From contig JACZWC010000042.1 of the NCBI GenBank assembly GCA_022572355.1, forward strand, positions 1-39,683: a stretch of 39,683 nt of DNA, read 5' to 3'. This stretch comes from Bacteroidota bacterium. GTDB taxonomy: Bacteria; Bacteroidota; Bacteroidia; NORP154. Below, one piece after another: positions 1 to 8,600 of this stretch (its first letter is position 1; the number at the start of each line of letters is the position of its first letter). The notes under the pieces are model-generated. The model searched no databases. It was not told the DNA's origin and was given only the letters and a program-made list of their open reading frames with translations. A program made the position numbers and the translations under genes.

Positions 1-3000
1 ACGTTAAATTGATGGCTGTTAAAACCGCAACTAACGGATCAGGTACCTTACCAGCAGCTTATTTAGGTGTAGAGTACGCAATCGCAGCGAATGCCGATAT
101 GATCAGCATGTCCTGGGGAGGAGGCGCCTATTCACAAACTTATCAGAACCTATTCAACGTGGCACACAATCAAGGAATTCTATTGATTGCAGCGGCGGGC
201 AACAGCAACACAACCATCCCGGCGTATCCCGCTTCCTACAATTTTGTAATCAGTGTCGGCGCCACAAATAGCGGTGACCAAAAAGCGTGGTTTTCAAATT
301 ACGGTCCGACCATTGACGTAATGGCGCCAGGACAGGATATATGGAGCTCCAAAGCCGGATCAAACAGCTCTTATGATTATCTGAGTGGTACTTCCATGGC
401 TTGCCCGCTTGTTTCGAGTCTTGCGGCTTTGATGTTGAGTTGGAATCCAAGCCTTACTCCAGATGAGCTGGAAGCTTGCCTAAAAAGTTCATGCGATAAC
501 ATAGATTCTCTGAATCCCAGTTATGTTGGACAAATCGGAGCAGGACGGATAAATGCCTATGAAGCATTGCTATGCCTCAAACCGATAAATGCCAATTTCA
601 CCTCAGACCTTACCCAGGTTTGTCCGGGGGACACTGTTCAGTTCACAGACTTGAGCAGCAACAACCCAACATCCTGGCAATGGAGTTTCCCAGGGGGATT
701 TCCTTCCAGCTCTAACCTTCAGAATCCTTCGATTATCTACAGCTCGGCTGGAGTGTATGACGTATTCCTTTCAGTAACCAACGCCAATGGCACAGATACA
801 GTGACCAAATCCAGCTATGTGACAGTGGCCGTTCCAACAGCTCTTTTATCCGGTTCTGCTACTATTCCAGCTGGATTTTCTACAAATTTGAGAGTGGACC
901 TAACAGGAAATCCTAACTGGAGTATCACTTACTTCAATGGAACTGGCAACACCACGATTAACAATATTACGAATACTCCTTATTATATATCTGTTTCACC
1001 ATTAACCACTACAACATATACGATATTATCCGTAAATGATAATGGTTGTAGTGGCACGGCAAGTGGGAATGCTGTCGTAACAATAGTAGCCGATACAGGT
1101 ACTGCCTCAGACACATTATGCCTCACTGTAGGAAGCTTTCAAAAAATATCAGATACACAGGGAAATTTTTTGGGAACACTTAATGACAATGATTACTTCA
1201 GCGAGGCAGTAGAGAACATTGGAGATCTGGATGGTGATGGCATTATCGATTTAGCAATTGGTGCTGTGTGGGACGACGATGGAGGAACGGATTATGGTGC
1301 TGTTTGGATACTGTTCTTAAATGCTGATGGAACGGTAAAAGCACATCAAAAAATATCTTCTACGCAGGGTGGGTTCACAGGAGCATTGGGTATCAATGAA
1401 AAATTTGGAGGTGCCATTGCAGCAATAGGTGATATGAACTCGGATGGCAACATGGATATAGTCGTTGGATGTCAGGGCTCCGATGATGGAGGCACTAATC
1501 GAGGGTCGGTTTGGATTTTGTTTCTCAATAGCGATGGTACAGTTCAGTCCAATCAGAAAATATCATCAACACAAGGTGGCTTTACTGGAAACCTTGATGA
1601 CGATGATCGATTTGGAGAAAGAGTTGCAGGAATTGGAGATTTAAATATGGATGGAATTCCTGATATCGCGGTTAGCGCAAGAAGAGATGATGATGGAGGA
1701 ATGAATCAAGGTGCGGTCTGGATTCTTTTCCTGAACGCTAACGGAACAGTAAATGCATATCAAAAAATATCGGAAACTCAAGGAAGTTTTACGGGTACAC
1801 TCGGCCTAGGAGACACTTGGGGTGTTGTGGCTTCAATTGGAGATATAAATGGAGATAACATAGATGATATAGCAGTAGGCGCCTCCCTTGATGATGACGG
1901 AGGAACAGACAAAGGTGCCGTATGGATCCTGTTTCTCAATAATAACGGAACTGTGAACGGTCATCAAAAAATATCGGCTACGCAAGGAAATTTTACCGGA
2001 CCGCTAAATAGTTCTGGCCTATTTGGCCATGCTGTAAGTACCATTGGAGATATGGATAATGACGGTATTCCAGACATTCTGGTAAATGCATGGACAGACG
2101 ACGATGGAGGGAATGAAAGAGGTGCCGTATGGGTATTGTTTCTAAATAATGACGGAACTGTAAAGTCTGAATTCAAAATATCAGATACACAGGGGGGATT
2201 TACGGGAATACTTGATAACTCTGACAGGTTTGGAACTGGGTTGACCTCAATTGGAGACTTTTTTGGAGATGGTATAGTAGATTTTGCCTGTGGAGCAAGA
2301 CGTGATGATGATGGCGGTACGGATAGAGGGGCAGTCTGGATATTGAATCTTGTGGATACTTGCGCACCCCCTCCTCCGCCACTTTCCTGCCCTGATGTTA
2401 TGAGTTATCAAAAAATATCAGATACCGCAGGATTTTTTACCGGAATATTGGACGATGAAGATTGGTTTGGCCGCTGCCTTGCTAATATCGGCGATCTCAA
2501 TGGAGATGGAATAACCGACCTGGTAGCAGGAGCGGTATTTGACGATGATGGTGGTTCAGAAAAAGGAGCAGTATGGATATTGTTTTTGAATACTGATGGA
2601 ACTGTTCAGTCAGAACAAAAAATAAGTGGCATACAGGGAGGCTTTACGGGTACTCTTGACATTGATGATCGATTTGGAGTATCCGTCGCGGCATTGGGTG
2701 ACCTAAATGGCGATTCGATTGAAGATATAGCAGTAGGAGCATACCGGGACGATGATGGTGGATTTGGGCAGGGAGCCGTTTGGATATTGTTTCTCGACAC
2801 AAATGGAACAGTAAAATCTCATCAAAAAATAAGCAGCACACAGGGGAACTTTACCGGCGTTCTCAACAATGTAGATGCGTTCGGAGTCTCGATTGCAAAT
2901 ATTGGCGATTTAAATAATGACAATATAACTGACATCGCTGTCGGGGCAAATTTGGATGATGATGGTGGTACGGATAGAGGAGCCGTTTGGATATTGTTTC

Positions 3001-5411
3001 TCGATACAAACGGAACGGTAAAATCTCATCAAAAGATCAGTGATACTCAAGGAAACTTCACCGGCTTATTAACAAATGATAATGATTTTGCAGTTGATAT
3101 CGCCTCTCTTGGGGATCTGAATAATGACGGAATAAATGATATTGCGGTAGGTGCATTCAGGGATGATGATGGCGGCCCGGATAGAGGAGCCGTTTGGATA
3201 TTGTTCTTGGATACCAACGGCCTGGTAAAATCGCATCAAAAGATCAGTGATACACAAGGGGGCTTCATGGGTATTTTGGATAACGATGATGAGTTTGGAT
3301 TCACAGTGTCGGCAATAGGAGACATCAATGGAGATTTCATAATTGACCTGGCAGTTGGGAGCCCAAATGATGACGACGGAGGTTCAGATAGAGGCGCTGT
3401 GTGGATTCTTAGTCTGGATACGGATGGAACTGTAAAATCACACATTAAAGTAAGTGATACCCAGGGAAATTTTGTGGGTATTCTGGATAATAGTGATGGA
3501 CTGGGTTCATCTGTTACATCTTTGGGTGATTTAGATGGGAATGGTATAAATGATATCGCTGTTGGAGCCCGCAAAGATGATGACGGCGGTACAGACCGCG
3601 GGGCAGTGTGGATACTGTTTATGCAGGATTCTTGTATAATGCTAAATCCTGACACGCCATCCTGCGATTTACAGGGCAACTTCACAGCCGATACGGTTTG
3701 CATCGGCGATTCTACAAGTTTTATTGATTTATCCATTGATAGTTTGAGCAATATCATCATCTGGAAATGGTATTTCGGAGATGGTGATTCCACCATCGGA
3801 GTGCAAAACCCAAAACATTTGTACAATACTTCAGGTACTTTCTCGGTGATACTGATCATAGGCAATGACACTGTACCCGCTTGTTTTGATACCATTGTGA
3901 AACAAGTGTTGGTCATAGACACCTTGTTAATCCAGGCCCCTCCTGATGACAGCATTTGTATAGGTGATAGCATTTTACTCACTCCGCTAACACTGAAGTG
4001 CGGTGCAGCTCCCTTCACCTACAGTTGGACTCCTGCAAGCAGTTTGAATGACCCAGCTATTGCCAACCCTAGGGCTGGGCCACAATCTACAACCACTTAC
4101 TACATAACTGTTACAGATTCGGCAGGTATGACCTCAATTGATTCTGTAACCATTTACATCCAGTCTGGTTGCTGCCAATCCTGGCCAATCATTGGATCAG
4201 ATACAAATTATTGCTTTGGTGATTCAGTGTCTTTTATCAGCAACTCAATTATCAATGGAACTGCATTTTATTTTTGGGATTTTGGGCTTAATGCTACACC
4301 GGCTTCTTTTATAGGCGCCACTCCCCCACCGGTCTATTTTGATACAACGGGTGTCATTCAGGTAATGATGATATTAACCGATAGCTGTGGTGTTGATACG
4401 GCATATCACAATATTAACATGTATCCTCTGCCCCTCGCGATAACCATTGGTGATACCTCCGTATGTCCATTTGATACAGTCATTTTAGGTGCCTCACCTA
4501 TATCAGATTATTCGTATGATTGGACACCCGGCATTGGCTTATCGGATTCAACGATAGGCAATCCTATTTTTTCACATGACGACAGCATTACTTATGTCCT
4601 TATAGTTACAGACAGAGCAACAGGTTGTAGGGATTCAAGTACACTCAAAATGACAATGCTCACATTTATAAATGTAGAGGCGGGAAACGACACTGCCATG
4701 TGTGCCAACGATTCTGTACAATTAAATGCATCAGGAGCTATTAATTACAATTGGTCTCCTGCTTCCGGGTTGAACGACACCACGATTTTCAATCCTTACA
4801 CAACGATTGATACTTCAATTACTTATACGGTAATTGGAAAATCCGGAACCTGCGCGATAGATACGGATTCGGTGAACATCATTGTGAATCCTCTACCCAT
4901 TATATCGGTAACTGCAGATGTCACAATTTATTATGGAGAGAGTGTTCAGTTAAACGGATCAGGAGGGCCAGCTTATTCATGGCTTCCCACGAACGGTTTG
5001 AGTTGTTCAAACTGCGAAAACCCAATTGCCAGTCCTCTTGAAACAACTACTTACTATTTAACTGTTATGGATTCTCTGGGCTGCAGCATAACTGATACAG
5101 TGGTGGTATATGTAGATCTAACGAAAGTGATTTTTATTCCCAACATATTTTCTCCTAACGGAGATGGAGAAAACGACTTTTTCTACGTACAGGGATTAGG
5201 AATTCAAGAATTGAATATGTTAATATTTGACCGATGGGGTGAGAAGGTATTTGAAAATACAGGATTTATTGCTGATGACAGATCCGCCGGATGGGATGGC
5301 ACCTACAAAGGTAAGGTGATGAATCCTGCGGTATTTATGTACGTAGTTACAGGAACTTTTATTGACGGTTCTGAAATAAATGAAAAAGGAGATTTAACAC
5401 TGGTCAAATAA
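1..5411 (+). CDS. T9SS-secreted S8 (subtilisin-like) protease with two FG-GAP propellers, 5' end outside window
   Basis: The reading frame is open to the window edge (the codon at 3-5 aligns with NVK in the two downstream paralogues), so the signal peptide, propeptide and the Asp and His part of the active site lie upstream. Visible are the oxyanion region AAAGNSN and the nucleophile motif SGTSMACP, with its Ser codon at 393. Then follow a PKD domain (about 590-835), an Ig-like segment (about 840-1095), twelve 66-69-residue FG-GAP-type repeats in two sets of six, a second PKD domain, Ig/SprB-like stalk units, and a gliding-type C-terminal domain (FIPNIFSPNGDGENDFF to LTLVK). FG-GAP units carry calcium-loop motifs such as DLDGDGIID and a recurring DDDGGTDRGAVWILFL. 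The tail is the type B T9SS signal, so the protein is expected to be exported and retained at or released from the cell surface. Substrate unknown. First of three tandem paralogues. Confidence 0.93.
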   Translation, partial: VKLMAVKTATNGSGTLPAAYLGVEYAIAANADMISMSWGGGAYSQTYQNLFNVAHNQGILLIAAAGNSNTTIPAYPASYNFVISVGATNSGDQKAWFSNYGPTIDVMAPGQDIWSSKAGSNSSYDYLSGTSMACPLVSSLAALMLSWNPSLTPDELEACLKSSCDNIDSLNPSYVGQIGAGRINAYEALLCLKPINANFTSDLTQVCPGDTVQFTDLSSNNPTSWQWSFPGGFPSSSNLQNPSIIYSSAGVYDVFLSVTNANGTDTVTKSSYVTVAVPTALLSGSATIPAGFSTNLRVDLTGNPNWSITYFNGTGNTTINNITNTPYYISVSPLTTTTYTILSVNDNGCSGTASGNAVVTIVADTGTASDTLCLTVGSFQKISDTQGNFLGTLNDNDYFSEAVENIGDLDGDGIIDLAIGAVWDDDGGTDYGAVWILFLNADGTVKAHQKISSTQGGFTGALGINEKFGGAIAAIGDMNSDGNMDIVVGCQGSDDGGTNRGSVWILFLNSDGTVQSNQKISSTQGGFTGNLDDDDRFGERVAGIGDLNMDGIPDIAVSARRDDDGGMNQGAVWILFLNANGTVNAYQKISETQGSFTGTLGLGDTWGVVASIGDINGDNIDDIAVGASLDDDGGTDKGAVWILFLNNNGTVNGHQKISATQGNFTGPLNSSGLFGHAVSTIGDMDNDGIPDILVNAWTDDDGGNERGAVWVLFLNNDGTVKSEFKISDTQGGFTGILDNSDRFGTGLTSIGDFFGDGIVDFACGARRDDDGGTDRGAVWILNLVDTCAPPPPPLSCPDVMSYQKISDTAGFFTGILDDEDWFGRCLANIGDLNGDGITDLVAGAVFDDDGGSEKGAVWILFLNTDGTVQSEQKISGIQGGFTGTLDIDDRFGVSVAALGDLNGDSIEDIAVGAYRDDDGGFGQGAVWILFLDTNGTVKSHQKISSTQGNFTGVLNNVDAFGVSIANIGDLNNDNITDIAVGANLDDDGGTDRGAVWILFLDTNGTVKSHQKISDTQGNFTGLLTNDNDFAVDIASLGDLNNDGINDIAVGAFRDDDGGPDRGAVWILFLDTNGLVKSHQKISDTQGGFMGILDNDDEFGFTVSAIGDINGDFIIDLAVGSPNDDDGGSDRGAVWILSLDTDGTVKSHIKVSDTQGNFVGILDNSDGLGSSVTSLGDLDGNGINDIAVGARKDDDGGTDRGAVWILFMQDSCIMLNPDTPSCDLQGNFTADTVCIGDSTSFIDLSIDSLSNIIIWKWYFGDGDSTIGVQNPKHLYNTSGTFSVILIIGNDTVPACFDTIVKQVLVIDTLLIQAPPDDSICIGDSILLTPLTLKCGAAPFTYSWTPASSLNDPAIANPRAGPQSTTTYYITVTDSAGMTSIDSVTIYIQSGCCQSWPIIGSDTNYCFGDSVSFISNSIINGTAFYFWDFGLNATPASFIGATPPPVYFDTTGVIQVMMILTDSCGVDTAYHNINMYPLPLAITIGDTSVCPFDTVILGASPISDYSYDWTPGIGLSDSTIGNPIFSHDDSITYVLIVTDRATGCRDSSTLKMTMLTFINVEAGNDTAMCANDSVQLNASGAINYNWSPASGLNDTTIFNPYTTIDTSITYTVIGKSGTCAIDTDSVNIIVNPLPIISVTADVTIYYGESVQLNGSGGPAYSWLPTNGLSCSNCENPIASPLETTTYYLTVMDSLGCSITDTVVVYVDLTKVIFIPNIFSPNGDGENDFFYVQGLGIQELNMLIFDRWGEKVFENTGFIADDRSAGWDGTYKGKVMNPAVFMYVVTGTFIDGSEINEKGDLTLVK
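1137..2350 (+). repeat. First set of six FG-GAP-type repeats
   Basis: Six consecutive coding units of about 200 bp each begin with a QKISxTQGxFTG-like motif and end with GAVWILFL. Six or seven such units close an integrin-like beta-propeller. A Cys/Pro-rich linker (TCAPPPPPLSC) separates this set from the next. Confidence 0.85.
2403..3630 (+). repeat. Second set of six FG-GAP-type repeats, with a 207-bp period in the centre
   Basis: Six more units of the same family. Three successive units are spaced exactly 207 bp apart, judged by the GGAGCCGTTTGGATATTGTT block starting at 2772, 2979 and 3186 (the third differs at the end). They are very alike at DNA level, which points to recent unit duplication or homogenisation. 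Confidence 0.85.
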
Positions 5412-5592
5412 GAATGAATGGACTTTGAAGAATCGCAGTAGATTTTGCGCACTTACTCGCAATGCTGATAGTTTAGACATGAATTTGAAGACAATTCCTC
5501 AATAATGAGATTCGTCGATTATATATAGATGTTTATCTGGTTTTGGCCAAACGTTCCCGCCCTTTTTGTATCTTGTAATAAATGAATAACAA
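5412..5592 (+). repeat. Duplicated intergenic spacer, copy 1
   Basis: This spacer matches 11077-11259. The first 110 or so bases differ at a single position, the next 60 or so are clearly diverged, and the last 40 or so (from TGTAATAAATGAATAACAAT onward) are identical again. It was therefore duplicated together with the protease genes. Confidence 0.9.
5542..5575 (+). promoter_or_regulatory. Possible Bacteroidota-type promoter for protease 2
   Basis: TTTG (5542-5545) is followed after 23 bp by TATCTTG (5569-5575), close to but not matching the consensus TTTG...TAnnTTTG. It would start the transcript near 5582, just before the coding start. Confidence 0.3.
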
Positions 5593-5608
5593 TTGTCTAA
5601 TTACGTGA
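5582..5608 (+). other. Eight-codon upstream reading frame overlapping a GTG start
   Basis: ATG AAT AAC AAT TGT CTA ATT ACG TGA encodes MNNNCLIT. Its stop overlaps the in-frame GTG (5605) of protease 2 in a GTGA arrangement. The same 27 bases occur at 11249-11275 before protease 3. This is the only ATG near the start, and it is out of frame with the protease. Confidence 0.45.
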
Positions 5609-8600
5609 GTCAATTGAGTAAGATATCTACTACAATAGTGACCAAAGCTCTGATTGTCGGGATTTTTCTCATCACATGCTTTTACGATTCAGCAGCTAAT
5701 TCAGGTGAAGAGTACATCTCTGGCCAGCTATTCGTTAAAGTAAACAACAATAGCTCTGAAAGCCTGCTTTATCCAAGTCCTGATGACACGTATCCTAACG
5801 GTTTAGAGGAACTCCTTAAGAAATTTCGAATAACTGATATCTCAAAAGCTTGCATCATTGATGATCCAAAGCTCTCAAGAACCTATCTGATAAGATTCAA
5901 TAAAAACAAGAGAGTACAAGAACTTATAAATGGGTTTTCAAGACTTGATTACATCGAATATGCGGAGAAAGTACCGCTATACAAAACGTCCCTCACGCCA
6001 AATGACTTACATCCCAACCAGTGGCATCTGCCTCAAATTCTGGCGGAAGCTGCCTGGGATATCACAACGGGATCGGCCAGTGTGGTAATCGCTATTGTGG
6101 ATGATGCGGTACTGCTTTCGCATGAGGATTTGGCGCCAGTAATTTGGGTAAACCCCGGAGAAATACCCGGAAACGGGATCGATGATGAACCTAACGGATA
6201 CATCGATGACATCAACGGCTGGGATGCCGCTGATAACGACAATGATCCCAACCCGGTAAATCCAACAAACTCCTATTTCACACACGGCACTCATTGTGCT
6301 GGAATAGCAGCTGCGGCCACTGACAATGGGATAGGTATAGCTTCGGTAAGCTATAACGTTAAGGTGATGGCTGTGAAAACCGCAACGAATGGGTGGGGAA
6401 CTGTACCCGCCGCCTTCCAAGGTGTAGTGTATGCCATTGCAGCCAACGCCAATATTATTAGTATGTCATGGGGAGGAGGGCCTTATTCTCAAACCTTTCA
6501 AAATCTTTTTGATTTGGCACATGCTCAAGGGATTGTGCTGATTGCCGCTGCGGGTAACGACAACACCGACATCCTGTCTTATCCAGCTTCTTACAACCAT
6601 GTGATTAGCGTGGGGGCTACCAACAGCAGTGATCAAAGGGCATGGTTCTCCAATTATGGCGACAGCATAGACGTCATGGCGCCTGGACAGGCTATATGGA
6701 GCTGCAAAGCCGGATCTAACAGCTCCTATGACTATAATAGTGGCACTTCAATGGCCTGCCCACTGGTTTCGAGTCTGGCGGCTTTGATGCTCAGCTGGGA
6801 TCCTACTCTCACCCCTGACGAACTGGAAGCCTGCTTAAAAAGTTCTTGTGATAATATTGATGCACAAAATCCCGGTTATATCGGACAAATCGGGGCCGGA
6901 CGGATAAATGCGGAACAGGCATTGCTTTGCCTGAAACCTATCAATGCTGATTTCACTTCAGACTTTGTCCAGGTTTGTCCTGGTGATACGGTTCAATTCA
7001 CAGATTTAAGCAGCAACAACCCGACCTCCTGGCAATGGGTGTTTCCAGGGGGATTTCCTGCCAGTTCAACCCTGCAAAACCCCGATATAGTGTACAACAC
7101 CGCCGGAACTTATGATGTGACCCTCATTGCCACCAACACAGATGGTACGGATACAATAATTAAACTCAATTACATTACAGTAGCAGTTCCCACCGCCATT
7201 ATCAGCGGTTCAACAACTATCATTGCAGGTTTTTCAACTAACTTGAAGGTCGAGCTAACCGGCAACCCCAACTGGAGTATCACTTATTCTGATGGTACAA
7301 CCAACTTCACCATTAACAATATTACCAATACTCCTTATTATATTACGGTAACGCCTTCAGATACAACAACTTATACACTCGTTTCGGTTACCGATAATGG
7401 ATGTGCCGGCACTGTTTCAGGCAGCGCTGTCGTTAATGTAATAAATATATCGAATACGATTTGCTTAACCTTGCAACCTGACTCTATACAGGGAAAAGAT
7501 GCGGAAGTATTCTCTAAATCCGGTAGTGAAAATACGAATTATGGTAATGCACGGTTTTCTCGCGCCTGGAGCTGGACATTTTCTAGCATTCCCGGTGACC
7601 TAAGGTCATTTATCGAATTTGATTTGTCATCAATACCCCAATCGGCAACAATTATTAACGCAACGTTGACTTTAATTCATGACAGCACTTCTGTATCTCC
7701 CTTCGGACATTCCACACTGAGCGGTTCTAACGCATCCTATTTGAGAAGGGTTATTTCTCCATGGGCCGAAAACACCATTACCTGGAACAATCAGCCGGCC
7801 AATACTACCACCAACCAGGTTATTTTGCCTCAAAGCGATTCCATCGACCAGGATTATGTAATAGACGCAACCATGCTGGTTCAGGATATGGTAAACGACC
7901 CTTCTAATAGCCATGGGTTTTCCCTCGAATTGGTTACAGAGCAATACTACAGGTCGATGACTTTTAGTTCAAGTGATAGCCCGGATGCTTTCAGATGGCC
8001 CAAACTGGAAATTTGTTATATAGCATTAAGTACAGACACTTGTACCACAACTTTCCAAAAAATACTGGGGGGATCAGCAGGAGACGCGGGCTCATCCGTT
8101 ATCCAAACAACCGATGGGGGATATATTTTTACAGGGGGAACCGTTAGTTTTGGAGCTGGAAATTATGATGTTTATCTGGTGAAAACCGATGTCAACGGAG
8201 ATACGATGTGGACAAGATCTTACGGCGGAACCGGTACAGAAATTGGACATGATATTCAACAAACTGCGGACGGAGGATATATTATTGCAGGAGAATCTAT
8301 TGGCCTTGGAGCAGCCAACGCAGATTTCTACCTGATCCGTACAGATATTAATGGAAACCTCTTGTGGAGCAAAACTTATGGCGGAGCGGACTACGAACGA
8401 TGTTACGCTGTTGACCAAACAACAGATGGCGGGTTTATTCTTACGGGAAGAACAAATAGCTTTGGGGCAGGACAAGATGATCTTTATTTGGTAAAAACCG
8501 ACATTAATGGCGATACACTGTGGACAAAAACATACGGTGGGTCAAACGATGATGTCGGACGGTCAGTTCGGCAAACTAGCGATGGAGGATACATCATTAC

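Noticed and set aside
1137..3630. Tandem DNA repeats as a CRISPR array
   Set aside because: Units are 200 bp or longer, in frame, and encode FG-GAP motifs; there are no short repeats with unique spacers.
3236..4018. 260-codon open frame on the minus strand
   Set aside because: It lies wholly inside protease 1, mirrors the repetitive FG-GAP DNA (SSSL/PPSS patterns), and shows no domain or start context.
5437..5475. TTGCG...CGCAA hairpin as terminator after protease 1
   Set aside because: A five-pair stem without a T-run; its conservation in the second spacer is explained by duplication.
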